54,192 nt of DNA from Mediterraneibacter agrestimuris (GTDB lineage Bacteria; Bacillota; Clostridia; Lachnospirales; Lachnospiraceae). Numbering within the stretch: position 1 is the first letter of the stretch; each line of letters starts with the position of its first letter. The stretch covers positions 1 through 54,192 of the forward strand of contig NZ_CALPDG010000025.1 in the NCBI RefSeq assembly GCF_943193195.1, written 5' to 3'. This document shows positions 26,627-35,303 of the stretch, one piece after another. Below the pieces are notes generated by a model, which did no database searches, was not told the origin of the DNA, and worked only from the letters and a program-made list of their open reading frames with translations. A program made the translations under genes and the position numbers.

Positions 26627-27493
26627 ATGATGGAACTGAGAACGGCAGCATCACCAAGAGATGTGAAACACTATACAACAGAAAGGCTGAGAGAGGAATT
26701 TTTGATTCCGAAGCTTTTTTTTGAGGATGATATTAAGCTGGTATACAGTCATATTGATAGAATTATCACCGGAGGCGCTATGCCGGTGAAGGAGACGCTG
26801 GTACTGACAGCGGGTGACGAACTTCGTGCAGAGTATTTCCTTGAGAGAAGAGAGCTTGGCGTGATCAATATCGGGGGAACAGGAGTGATCACAGTGGACG
26901 GCAAGGAATATACTGTGGAGCATAAACAGGGAATGTATATTGGAATGGGCTCTAAGGATATTTCCTTTGCAAGTGCAGACGCAGCGGCTCCGGCGAAGTT
27001 TTATCTGAACAGTGCGCCGGCACATATGACATATCCGACCGTTCTGATCAAAAGAGATGGAACACCAAAGGACGGTGTTGTTATCATCAAGGATGAGAAC
27101 AAGGTTGAGCTTGGATGTCTGGAGGATTCTAACCACCGTACAATCTGCAAATACATTTTGCCGGGACAGGTAGAGAGCTGCCAGTTGGAGATGGGTATGA
27201 CAAGTCTTGAACCGGGAAGTGTATGGAATACAATGCCGAGTCACACCCATGACAGAAGAATGGAAGTATATATGTACTTTGAGCTGCCGGAAGATGCATT
27301 TGTAATGCATTATATGGGTGAGCCGACAGAGACAAGACATATCGTAATGAGAAATGAACAGGCAGTTATTTCACCGAGCTGGTCTATACACTCAGGAAGC
27401 GGATCCAGAAATTATACCTTTATCTGGGGAATGGTTGGAGAGAATCAGGATTTTGACGATATGGACGGGATCGCAATGCAGGATCTGATGTAA
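26627..27493 (+). CDS. kduI: 5-dehydro-4-deoxy-D-glucuronate isomerase
   Basis: 288 residues (family about 278). It converts 5-keto-4-deoxyuronate to 2,5-diketo-3-deoxygluconate. The N-terminus ELRTAASPRDVKHYTTERLREEFLI is diagnostic, as are PSHTHDRRMEVYMYFELPED near residue 204, supplying metal-binding His and Glu, and the final WSIHSGSGSRNYTFIWGMVGENQDFDDMD. Tandem ATGs at 26627 and 26630 follow AAAGGCGG; upstream codons in frame from 26549 lack family similarity, so I start at the first of the pair. The partner KduD is 7 kb away. Confidence 0.95.
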   Translation: MMELRTAASPRDVKHYTTERLREEFLIPKLFFEDDIKLVYSHIDRIITGGAMPVKETLVLTAGDELRAEYFLERRELGVINIGGTGVITVDGKEYTVEHKQGMYIGMGSKDISFASADAAAPAKFYLNSAPAHMTYPTVLIKRDGTPKDGVVIIKDENKVELGCLEDSNHRTICKYILPGQVESCQLEMGMTSLEPGSVWNTMPSHTHDRRMEVYMYFELPEDAFVMHYMGEPTETRHIVMRNEQAVISPSWSIHSGSGSRNYTFIWGMVGENQDFDDMDGIAMQDLM

Positions 27494-27542
27494 TTAGAAA
27501 GCGTAAGACAACGATAGATTGGTAGAGTATGGAGGAGATATT

Positions 27543-28181
27543 ATGAAAATCGCATTAATCAATGAAAACAGCCAGGGAGCAAAGAACGCAATAATCTGTA
27601 ATTCCCTGAAAAAGGTAGTAGAGCCAATGGGACACGAGGTGTTTAATTATGGTATGTATACTGCGGAGGATGAGTGTCAGCTTACATATGTACAGGTTGG
27701 TATTCTTGCAGCAGTTCTTTTGAATTCCAAGGCAGTAGATTATGTGATCACAGGCTGTGGCACAGGAGAGGGAGCAATGCTGGCGTGTAACTCTTTCCCG
27801 GGAGTTATCTGCGGACATGTTGAAGATGCTCTGGATGCGTATACATTTGCACAGATCAACGATGGAAATGCAATTGCGATTCCGTTTGCAAAAGGCTTCG
27901 GATGGGGCGGAGACTTAAATCTGGAGTATATCTTTGAAAAATTGTATGTGGAAGAGAGCGGACAGGGATATCCGAGAGAACGTGCAGTTCCGGAGCAGAG
28001 AAACAAGCGTATTCTGGATGATGTGAAGACAGTGACATACCGCAAGCTGACAGATATCCTGAAGGGGCTGGATCGTGAACTTGTAAAGGGCGCGCTGAGT
28101 GGAGAGCATTTCCAAGAGTATTTCTTTGCAAACTGTCAGGACGAAGAAATTGCGGCAGTTGTAAAAGAGATTCTGGCATAG
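27543..28181 (+). CDS. RpiB/LacA/LacB family sugar-phosphate isomerase
   Basis: 212 residues. The RpiB/LacAB signature YVITGCGTGEGAMLACN (about residues 63-79) includes the catalytic Cys of RpiB. FPGVICGHVEDALDAYTFAQINDGNAIAIPFAKG is the usual following segment. A tail of about 60 residues makes it longer than RpiB (about 150). The ATG at 27543 follows GGAGGAG; the upstream TTG is not needed. It lies between kduI and a TIM-barrel isomerase, so it probably takes part in uronate or keturonate isomerisation rather than ribose metabolism. No known step of the pathway needs it, so its substrate is open. Confidence 0.82.
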   Translation: MKIALINENSQGAKNAIICNSLKKVVEPMGHEVFNYGMYTAEDECQLTYVQVGILAAVLLNSKAVDYVITGCGTGEGAMLACNSFPGVICGHVEDALDAYTFAQINDGNAIAIPFAKGFGWGGDLNLEYIFEKLYVEESGQGYPRERAVPEQRNKRILDDVKTVTYRKLTDILKGLDRELVKGALSGEHFQEYFFANCQDEEIAAVVKEILA

Positions 28182-28193
28182 TAGGAGAATAAT

Positions 28194-29006
28194 ATGAAAA
28201 TAGGTGTGCGTGCCCATGATTACGGGAAGATGGAAATTGAGCAGTTAGCTGAGACGCTGCATGATGTCGGATACGAAGCTGCACAACTGGCGCTTCCAAA
28301 AGCATTTACGGGAATTGAAAGCTATGCGGATATCACGCCGGGGCATCTGGAGAGGATCCGGGCAGCATTTGAAAAACATAGCATTGAAATTCCGGTGTTT
28401 GGCTGCTATATGGATCTTGGCAATCCGGATGAGGATGTGAGAAGGTATGCAGTTGATACCATGAAAAGGTGTCTGGCATACAGCAAAGAGGTGGGGGCAA
28501 AGGTTCTGGGAACAGAAACTGCATACCCACACCTGACGAAGGAAGAAAAGAAACAGTGGTATCCATATATGGTGGACAGCATTAAGCGTGTGGTAGACGA
28601 AGCTGTCCGCTTAGATGTAAAGCTGGCGGTCGAACCGGTATTCTGGCACCCGCTCGAGAGTGTGGAGGCGGTGCTGGATGTGATGGGACAGGTGAAGGAT
28701 GAAGCACATCTTCGGATGATTTTTGATGCTTCTAATCTGTTAGAATATCCAGATACAACAGATCAGAGGGAATATTGGACGGAGTGGCTTTCGGCAGCCG
28801 GTAAATATATCGAAGCAATGCATATCAAAGATTTTTATTTTGATCAAGATCGGAAGTATTGTCCGACACCTCTTGGAAAGGGTGCAATTGATTATCGTGC
28901 GATTTCTGAATGGCTTCATGTAAACAGACCGGATATGTATCTTCTGCGCGAGGAGATGAATCCGGAAACTGCACAGGCGGACATTACTTTTTTGCGGAAT
29001 TTATAA
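28194..29006 (+). CDS. Sugar phosphate isomerase/epimerase (xylose isomerase-like TIM barrel)
   Basis: 270 residues, AP-endonuclease-2-like TIM barrel. Metal ligand candidates are the Glu of KLAVEPVFWHPLESVE near residue 142, the Asp of LRMIFDASNLLEYPD near residue 181, the His of YIEAMHIKDFYFD near residue 208, and the Glu of YLLREEMNP near the end. TAGGAG precedes the ATG, 12 bp after the RpiB-like gene, so both are cotranscribed. Epimerisation or isomerisation of a uronate-derived ketose is inferred. Confidence 0.82.
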   Translation: MKIGVRAHDYGKMEIEQLAETLHDVGYEAAQLALPKAFTGIESYADITPGHLERIRAAFEKHSIEIPVFGCYMDLGNPDEDVRRYAVDTMKRCLAYSKEVGAKVLGTETAYPHLTKEEKKQWYPYMVDSIKRVVDEAVRLDVKLAVEPVFWHPLESVEAVLDVMGQVKDEAHLRMIFDASNLLEYPDTTDQREYWTEWLSAAGKYIEAMHIKDFYFDQDRKYCPTPLGKGAIDYRAISEWLHVNRPDMYLLREEMNPETAQADITFLRNL

Positions 29007-29021
29007 TCAGAAGAAAATATC

Positions 29022-29058
29022 GTTACAGTTCGCGGCCGGTTAGGCCGTGAACTGTAAC
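29022..29058. mobile_element. Minimal 37-bp MITE-like element with 8-bp duplication
   Basis: GTTACAGTTCGCGGCC at the left pairs with GGCCGTGAACTGTAAC at the right. Flanking AAAATATC repeats (29014-29021 and 29059-29066) are perfect. Compared with other copies, base 3 of the end is T instead of A and the opposite end has changed to match, so pairing is kept. The right-hand duplication forms the base of the left arm of the adjacent terminator. Confidence 0.82.
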
Positions 29059-29059
29059 A

Positions 29060-29107
29060 AAATATCTCCTGTATATGGGTAGAAATATTCGTATACAGGA
29101 GATATTT
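29060..29107 (+). terminator. Terminator of the kduI-RpiB-TIM barrel transcript
   Basis: Long perfect arms AAATATCTCCTGTATA (29060-29075) and TATACAGGAGATATTT (29092-29107), ending in a T-run. Confidence 0.85.
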
Positions 29108-29257
29108 TTGTCTTTTTTATATCAAAAGAGTGCAATATAGTTTGAAAAAACAGGAATTATAGCAATATTGCAAAAAAAATTACATGTTTCATATGCTATG
29201 ATAATCAATGTAAAGAACATCAGCGCAGATGTAAATAAAGTCGAAAGAAGGAGAGAA

Positions 29258-30280
29258 ATGAGCAGTTTAAAAAAGAAAATCGGTGTTGCGGCTTCTGTTG
29301 TAGGACTGGCGACTGTTGTAGTTACATTTGTTTCCGTAGTAAATGCGAACAGTACAGACAAGGTGGAGATCAGACTGGCACACAACCAGTCGGCAGGATC
29401 GGAGATTGCAGATTCTATTGCAAAGTTTTCCGAATTTGCAGCAGAAGATGAATCCAAGAACCTACAGGTTGATATTTATGCCAGCGGAGTACTTGGAAGT
29501 GAAAAAGAAGAGATTGAGATGATTCAGGCAGGGATTCTGGATATGGCAAAAGTAAGCTCAAACACACTCGGACAGTTTGAGGATAAATATGCTATTTTTG
29601 CAGTTCCATATCTGTTTGTAGGTCAGGAACATTATTATGAAGCAATGGAACAAAGTGAGGAAGTTCAGAAATTATTCCAATCGACCGCCGATGACGGCTA
29701 TATAGCAGTCGGATATTATGCCAATGGTTCCAGAAACTTCTATCTGAAGGAAGATGTAGAGTGTTCAGATCCATCTGTACTGAAAGGAAAGAAGATTCGT
29801 TCCATGCCGAGTTCTACTTCTATGGATATGATTTCCCGTATGGGAGGTTCTCCGGTACCGATGGCAGCAAGTGAAACGTATACATCTCTTCAGCAGGGAA
29901 TTGTAGACGGTGCAGAGAATACAGAGCTTGCATTAACTGTTGACGGACATCAGGATCTGGTGAAGTCTTATACATATACAGAGCATCAGTATTCACCGGA
30001 TATCTACATTATCAGTACAAAGAAGTGGAACAGCCTTACAGACGAGCAGAAGGTATATCTGACAGAATGTCTGGAAAAGACAAATGAGAACTTTAAGAGT
30101 CTGTATAATGGCATGATGGAGGATGCAATTAAAGAGGCGGAATCCAAAGGCGTTACTGTATATAGAGATATTGATAAGTCGGTATTTATCGAAGCGGTAT
30201 CTCCGATTCATGACGACTTCTGTGCAAAGGGAGAGGATTACAAGGCTCTTTACGAAGATATTCAGAAGTACGCAAAATAG
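29258..30280 (+). CDS. TRAP transporter solute-binding protein
   Basis: 340 residues, DctP type. It binds the substrate outside the membrane for the TRAP permease. After an N-terminal hydrophobic segment (about residues 8-28) the mature part begins VEIRLAHNQSAGSEIADSIAKFSEFA. Typical parts are IYASGVLGSEKEEIEMIQAGILDMAKVSS, KGKKIRSMPSSTSMDMISRMGGSPVPMAASETYTSLQQGIVDGAEN and the QYSPDIYIISTKKW segment with the carboxylate-binding region. No lipobox cysteine is present; the segment ends VNANS, compatible with signal peptidase I. The ATG at 29258 follows AAGGAGAG. A uronate substrate is inferred from context. Confidence 0.92.
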   Translation: MSSLKKKIGVAASVVGLATVVVTFVSVVNANSTDKVEIRLAHNQSAGSEIADSIAKFSEFAAEDESKNLQVDIYASGVLGSEKEEIEMIQAGILDMAKVSSNTLGQFEDKYAIFAVPYLFVGQEHYYEAMEQSEEVQKLFQSTADDGYIAVGYYANGSRNFYLKEDVECSDPSVLKGKKIRSMPSSTSMDMISRMGGSPVPMAASETYTSLQQGIVDGAENTELALTVDGHQDLVKSYTYTEHQYSPDIYIISTKKWNSLTDEQKVYLTECLEKTNENFKSLYNGMMEDAIKEAESKGVTVYRDIDKSVFIEAVSPIHDDFCAKGEDYKALYEDIQKYAK

Positions 30281-30291
30281 GGGGGAATGAT

Positions 30292-30771
30292 ATGAAACGA
30301 TTGAATCAGATTTTGGAATATATACTTGCCCTGCTTATGGCTGTCATGGTGGCAGGGTGTTTCTGGCAGATTTTTACCAGATTTGTGTTAAATAATCCAA
30401 GTCAGTGGACAGAAGAATTTCTTCGTTATGCGCTGATCTGGCTGACAATGCTCGGAGTTCCGTATGCGTATGGAAAAGAACAGCATATTTCCATTGGTTT
30501 TATAACCAACACATTTACAAAAAGAGGAACTGTAAAGGATAAGATTTTTATTGAAATTCTTGTGTTGTTCCTGAGCACATTCGTTATGATCGCGGGCGGT
30601 ATCATGGTGTCTGTGAATGCAGCGGGCCAGACCTCGCCGGCACTTCATATTCCGATGCAGTTTTATTATATAGGAGTTCCGATCTGCGGTATTTTGATGG
30701 TAGTATATTGCATTCCGCGGCTGGTCGGATTTATCAAAGAATACAAAGAACTGAAAAAGGAGGAGAAATAA
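30292..30771 (+). CDS. TRAP transporter small permease
   Basis: 159 residues with four membrane segments, DctQ type. FVLNNPSQWTEEFLRYALIWLTMLGVPYAYGKEQHISI is the family signature. It pairs with the large permease that follows directly (stop at 30771, next start at 30772). GGGGGGAATGAT precedes the ATG. Confidence 0.92.
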   Translation: MKRLNQILEYILALLMAVMVAGCFWQIFTRFVLNNPSQWTEEFLRYALIWLTMLGVPYAYGKEQHISIGFITNTFTKRGTVKDKIFIEILVLFLSTFVMIAGGIMVSVNAAGQTSPALHIPMQFYYIGVPICGILMVVYCIPRLVGFIKEYKELKKEEK

Positions 30772-32078
30772 ATGGAATTACAAGCGGCTATTGTTCTCGT
30801 TATTTTATTCTTTTTCCTGCTTGCAATGAGCGTTCCTGTATCATTTAGTATCATTGCATCTGCAATGATTACGATTATTATGTTCCTGACTCCGCAGTTT
30901 GGAATGTTTATCTCTGCACAAAAGCTTGTAAGCGGTATTGATAGTTTTACACTGCTTGCTGTTCCGTTCTTCATTCTTGCCGGACAGTTGATGAGCAGCG
31001 GCGGTATAGCGAAACGTCTGATTAATCTGGCAATGCTGTTCTTGGGGAAAGTACCGGGTTCTCTCGCACTGACTAATATTGCGGGAAATGCAATGTTTGG
31101 TTCTCTGTGTCCGGTTCTGGTATTGCTGCGGCAACCGCAATTGGGGGAGTTATGAATCCTCTTGAAAAAGAAATGGGTTATGACGAAGGCTTCTCTGCGG
31201 CAACAAATATTGCGACAGCGCCGGTGGGTCAGTTGATTCCACCAACGAATGCGTTTATCGTATATTCTGCGGCAAGCGGCGGCGCTTCAGTAGCAACGTT
31301 GTTTATGGCAGGCTGGATTCCGGGGTTGCTTTGGGCAGGGCTTTGTATGATCGTGGCATTTATTTATGCCAGAAAACAAGGATATGTTGTTAAAAGTGAC
31401 AAAATGACATTTAAAATTGTAATGAAAACTATCTGGGATGCGATCCCGAGCCTTCTATTGATCGTGATCATTATCGGCGGAATCCTGTCCGGTAAATTTA
31501 CACCGACAGAGGCGTCAGGCGTGGCAGTTATTTATGCATTTATTTTGTCGTTGTTTGTTTACAAGAGTATTAAATTATCTGAGATGAAGCAGATATTAGT
31601 AGAAGCAGGTGTGATGACTACGATTGTAATGCTGATCATCGGAGCATCTTCCGTATTGTCCTTTGTATTGTCCTTTACAGGACTGCCGCAGGCAATCAGT
31701 AATCTGATGCTCGGAATCTCCAGTAATAAGGTTGTTATTCTTCTGTTGATCAATGTGATCCTGCTGATTGTCGGAACTTTTATGGACATGGCTCCTGCAC
31801 TGCTGATTTTTACGCCGATTTTCCTTCCTGTTATCAGAAATATTGGAATGGATCCGATTCAGTTTGGTGTTATGATGGTTATGAACCTTTCCATAGGTAC
31901 TGTAACTCCGCCGGTAGGAAGTGTTCTGTTTGTCGGATGTAGTGTTGCGAAACTGAGAGTAGAAGATGTAGTTAAGCGGTTAATTCCATACTTTGCGGCA
32001 ATTGTGATCGGACTTCTGTTTGTTACATTTGTTCCAGCATTCAGTACATGGCTTCCAACTGCACTGGGATTGATGTAA
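30772..32078 (+). pseudogene. TRAP transporter large permease, frameshifted
   Basis: DctM-type permease split into two frames. Bases 30772-31155 encode residues 1 to about 111 correctly up to NIAGNAMFGSL, then run out of frame to a stop. The rest continues from about 31107 as SGSGIAAATAIGGVMNPLEKEMGYDEGF through 32078. The break is at TGTG (31106-31109): removing one TG restores GSLSGSGIAAATAIGG, the normal family motif, and gives 434 residues, the usual length. It is therefore a 2-base tandem duplication or an equivalent one-base loss. The GTG at 31107 could start the second part but has no ribosome site. A sequencing error or phase variation are alternatives to real loss. Confidence 0.85.
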
Positions 32079-32081
32079 GAT

Positions 32082-32110
32082 ATGATACAGGGAGCGGAGT
32101 TCTCTGTATC
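32082..32110. terminator. Hairpin after the TRAP operon
   Basis: TGATACAG (32082-32089) pairs with CTGTATCA (32103-32110). It lies between the TRAP genes and the convergent AraC gene and, with the following perfect palindrome, probably ends transcription from both sides, although T-runs are poor. Confidence 0.45.
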
Positions 32111-32113
32111 ACA

Positions 32114-32145
32114 AATAACAGTTCAGCAATATTGCTGAACTGTTA
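32114..32145. repeat. Perfect 32-bp palindrome related to the MITE ends
   Basis: Two 16-base arms, ATAACAGTTCAGCAAT and its exact complement, without a spacer. The outer 13 bases match the MITE end at 12 positions. Unlike other copies there is no flanking 8-bp duplication (TATCACAA against AGGATAAG), so it may be an old copy or a domesticated bidirectional terminator between convergent genes. Confidence 0.8.
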
Positions 32146-32160
32146 TAGGATAAGGCGGTA

Positions 32161-33048
32161 TCAAGGATTGGTGGGAATATTGGTGTGTGTGACGATATTA
32201 AGTGTTTTACGGTATTTTAACGGAGAAATAGTCATATATGTTTTAAATGTTTTTTCAAAATGTGTAAGACTTCCGTATCCCACCAGCTCTGCAATAGCGC
32301 TGACAGAATAGTCGGTTTCTTCCAGATAACGCTTTGCCCGCTGAATGCGGTGGATGTTGATATACTCACTGACGGTATATCCTGTGACTTCTTTAAACAC
32401 CCGGCAGATATAATATTTGCTCAGAAAAAATTGAGAAGACAAGGTATCCAGCGTAACATTCTGAGAGTTGTTTTGGGAAAGATAATCGGCAATTTCATAA
32501 ACATGGCTGTATTTACCGTCATTGTTCAGGAAGGCGATCTGTTGGGATTGAAAATCAAGCTCCCGGCCGAGATGGAGAAAATAAGAGGTGACGGCAAGCT
32601 CGATTGCCTGTTTGTAATTTCTCTTTTTCTCTTTGTGTTCCTGCTTGAACAGATAATATAAATTCATAAACTGTTCCTGCTGGTCAGGTGTCAGATGGTA
32701 GATACCGTAGTGTTCGTGAAAAAAGCGGACCAGTTGTAAAGTCGGATATTTTGCATCTATATCCTGCATTTTTTGACCAGTCACATACAAAATGATCCGA
32801 TTGTGTCCGGTATCGTTTTCAGACACAGATTTGGTCATGTGGATCAGGTTGGTATCCACAAGGATCAAATCCCCCTTTTGGGCGATGAAATTACGGTTAT
32901 TAAAGAAAAACAGGCGTTCCCCTTCCAAGATATAGAAAATTTCATATTCATTGTGAAAATGTTTGACACGCATATCAAACTTTCCGTACCGTACCATATG
33001 TTCAAGGGAGATGCCGTCAATTGATGCATAATAAGTTACCTTTTCCAA
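32161..33048 (-). CDS. AraC family regulator beside GH105/kduD
   Basis: 295 residues. N-terminal cupin-like domain (HFHNEYEIFYILEGERLFFFNNRNFIAQKGDLILVDTNLIH), then two C-terminal helix-turn-helices (LDTLSSQFFLSKYYICRVFKEVTGYTVSEYI; VSAIAELVGYGSLTHFEKTFKTYMTISPLKYR). The start is TTG at 33048, with AGGTGA 7 bases upstream on the minus strand; no ATG suits better. It is divergent from the GH105 gene (179 bp apart), so it likely responds to unsaturated uronates or oligosaccharides. Confidence 0.87.
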   Translation of the reverse strand: MEKVTYYASIDGISLEHMVRYGKFDMRVKHFHNEYEIFYILEGERLFFFNNRNFIAQKGDLILVDTNLIHMTKSVSENDTGHNRIILYVTGQKMQDIDAKYPTLQLVRFFHEHYGIYHLTPDQQEQFMNLYYLFKQEHKEKKRNYKQAIELAVTSYFLHLGRELDFQSQQIAFLNNDGKYSHVYEIADYLSQNNSQNVTLDTLSSQFFLSKYYICRVFKEVTGYTVSEYINIHRIQRAKRYLEETDYSVSAIAELVGYGSLTHFEKTFKTYMTISPLKYRKTLNIVTHTNIPTNP

Positions 33049-33227
33049 CTGTTCACCTGCTTTCAGTTATTTCTTTATTAGGAGTATATAATAAAAAACA
33101 GAAAAATGCTATAGGGGATAGAGTGGAAATATTTTGTGAAATATTTTGTATGGATTCATTCCGTTAATGTGCACAGCAGCAAGCTGTGAGCAGTAACGGA
33201 AAATATCGATAGGAGGACAATACGAAA

Positions 33228-34343
33228 GTGTATGAGACAGAATTGAGAAAAAAACTGAATTTAGTGATCGATAAACTGCTTAGCTTAGGCGGACCGGACA
33301 ATGTGAAGGAATTAGAGGAATCCGGCGGAGAAGCAATCGGTTTTTTTGCAAGAGATTTTGGGATCCGTGAGTGGGACTGGCCGCAGGGGGTCGGACTATA
33401 TGGATTGCTGAAGATGATGCAGTATGATGCGAATGAGGAATATAAAAAATTTCTTTACGACTGGTTTAAAGAGAACATTGCACAGGGGCTTCCATCCAGA
33501 AATATCAATACAACCACCCCCCTTCTGACTTTGGCTGAGTTGAATGAGTATTATCATGATCCTCAGTTTGAAGAATTGTGTGTAGATTGGGCGAAATGGC
33601 TGATGAACTGTATCCCAAGAACAAAAGAGGGAGGATTCCAGCATGTAACAAGCGCCAACGGAGACCGTCAGGGTGTGCGTTTAAACGAAAGTGAAATGTG
33701 GATCGACACATTGTTTATGACTGTTTTATTTTTAAATAAGATGGGACAGAAATATCAGAACGAAGAATGGATCAATGAAGGGATTCATCAGGTGCTGATG
33801 CATATCAAATATTTGTATGACAAACAGACGGGATTGTTTTATCATGGCTGGTCGTTCAATGCGAACAATAATTTTGGCGGGATCTTCTGGTGCCGCGGAA
33901 ACAGTTGGTTTACATTGGGGATCCTGGATTATATTGAGATGTTTAAGGGGACTTTGAATCAGGCTGTAAAGACATTTATTATCGATATATATAAGGCGCA
34001 GGTGAAGGCATTGAAAGAATTACAGGCGCCGAGCGGCCTCTGGCATACTGTATTGACCGATACAGACAGTTATGAGGAAGTATCTGGATCAGCAGCTATT
34101 ACTTGTGGTATTTTGAAAGGGATCCGATTGGGAATTCTGGATGATTCATATCTGCCATGTGCAAAAAAAGGACTCGATGGTATCCTGAAAAATATTGATA
34201 AAAATGGTACTGTATTAAATGTATCAGGCGGTACAGGAATGGGAATGAATGCAGAGCATTATAAGAACATTCTTATTGCGCCGATGGCGTATGGACAGTC
34301 ATTGACTATCCTGGCGCTTGCTGAAGCTTTGCTTCACATTTGA
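33228..34343 (+). CDS. GH88/GH105 family unsaturated uronyl hydrolase
   Basis: 371 residues, six-hairpin barrel. It removes the 4,5-unsaturated uronic acid that polysaccharide lyases leave on oligosaccharides, giving 5-keto-4-deoxyuronate. Family segments are GIREWDWPQGVGLYGLLKMM near residue 44, LNESEMWIDTLFMTVLFL near residue 151 with the catalytic Asp region, and FGGIFWCRGNSWFTLGILDYIE near residue 218. There is no signal peptide, so it acts inside the cell on imported oligosaccharides. The start is GTG with AGGAGG upstream. GH105 (rhamnogalacturonyl) is favoured over GH88 (glucuronyl) but not settled. Confidence 0.87.
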   Translation: MYETELRKKLNLVIDKLLSLGGPDNVKELEESGGEAIGFFARDFGIREWDWPQGVGLYGLLKMMQYDANEEYKKFLYDWFKENIAQGLPSRNINTTTPLLTLAELNEYYHDPQFEELCVDWAKWLMNCIPRTKEGGFQHVTSANGDRQGVRLNESEMWIDTLFMTVLFLNKMGQKYQNEEWINEGIHQVLMHIKYLYDKQTGLFYHGWSFNANNNFGGIFWCRGNSWFTLGILDYIEMFKGTLNQAVKTFIIDIYKAQVKALKELQAPSGLWHTVLTDTDSYEEVSGSAAITCGILKGIRLGILDDSYLPCAKKGLDGILKNIDKNGTVLNVSGGTGMGMNAEHYKNILIAPMAYGQSLTILALAEALLHI

Positions 34344-34415
34344 ATTGTGGTATTTACGGGGGAACCCGTTAATGCAAATAAATAACCATTTCAAGATAAG
34401 AGAGGAGAAAATGCA

Positions 34416-35219
34416 ATGGATTTTACAAAGAAATTTTCATTGGAAGGTAAAGTGGCTCTGGTAACAGGTGCTTCTTACGGAATTGGATTTGCAATTGCAA
34501 CTGCATATGCAGAAGCAGGCGCAACAATTGTATTTAATGATATCAAAGAAGAATTAGTAGAGAAGGGAATCGCTTCATACAAAGAATTAGGCATCGATGC
34601 TCATGGATATGTATGTGACGTAACAAATGAAGAGCAGGTAAATACTATGGTTGCACAGATTGAAAAGGAAGTCGGAGTGATCGACATTCTTGTAAACAAT
34701 GCGGGTATTATCAAGAGAATCCCAATGTGCGAGATGAGTGCAGCAGAATTCAGACAGGTGATCGATGTAGATCTGAACGCTCCGTTCATCGTATCTAAGG
34801 CAGTTATTCCGGCCATGATTAAAAAGGGTCACGGAAAGATTATCAACATCTGTTCTATGATGAGTGAACTTGGACGTGAAACTGTTTCTGCTTATGCAGC
34901 AGCTAAGGGTGGACTTAAGATGCTGACAAAGAACATTGCGTCAGAGTACGGTGAATTTAATATTCAGTGTAACGGTATCGGACCTGGATATATTGCAACA
35001 CCACAGACAGCTCCGCTACGTGAGAGACAGGAAGACGGAAGCAGACATCCGTTTGACCAGTTTATTATCGCTAAGACACCGGCAGCAAGATGGGGAGAGG
35101 CTTCTGATCTTGCGGGTCCGGCAGTATTCCTGGCTTCTGAGGCATCTGATTTTGTTAACGGACATGTTCTGTATGTAGACGGCGGAATTCTGGCTTACAT
35201 CGGTAAGCAGCCACAATAA
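34416..35219 (+). CDS. kduD: 2-dehydro-3-deoxy-D-gluconate 5-dehydrogenase (SDR)
   Basis: 267 residues, short-chain dehydrogenase. NAD site: LVTGASYGIGFAIATAYAEAG near residue 15; DILVNNAGIIKRIPMCEMS near residue 89; active site YAAAKGG with Tyr and Lys near residues 159-163; GPGYIATPQT near residue 190. Its closest pattern is KduD/gluconate 5-dehydrogenase, which reduces 2,5-diketo-3-deoxygluconate to KDG. It follows the GH105 gene, whose product enters this branch through KduI, so the two together with kduI make a complete route. Confidence 0.92.
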   Translation: MDFTKKFSLEGKVALVTGASYGIGFAIATAYAEAGATIVFNDIKEELVEKGIASYKELGIDAHGYVCDVTNEEQVNTMVAQIEKEVGVIDILVNNAGIIKRIPMCEMSAAEFRQVIDVDLNAPFIVSKAVIPAMIKKGHGKIINICSMMSELGRETVSAYAAAKGGLKMLTKNIASEYGEFNIQCNGIGPGYIATPQTAPLRERQEDGSRHPFDQFIIAKTPAARWGEASDLAGPAVFLASEASDFVNGHVLYVDGGILAYIGKQPQ

Positions 35220-35239
35220 TTTTAATAGAAAGAAAAAAG

Positions 35240-35274
35240 CGGCAGGAGTGTGGGTACAATACTCCTGCCGTTTT
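35240..35274. terminator. Bidirectional terminator between kduD and the AGCS gene
   Basis: Perfect arms CGGCAGGAGT (35240-35249) and ACTCCTGCCG (35261-35270), followed by TTTT; A-rich sequence before the left arm gives the T-run on the other strand (AGAAAGAAAAAAG). It serves both convergent genes. Confidence 0.9.
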
Positions 35275-35303
35275 AATGCTTTAGAAAAAAGATTGTGTAT
35301 TTC

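Noticed and set aside
29108-29257. Promoter of the TRAP operon
   Set aside because: Several poor -35/-10 pairs are possible in this AT-rich stretch and none stands out, so no feature was entered.
33163-33197. Inverted repeat GTTAATGTGCACAG...GTAAC before the GH105 gene, resembling a MITE
   Set aside because: Ends differ from the family and the flanking 8-mers (TTCATTCC, GGAAAATA) do not match; kept only as a weak hairpin.
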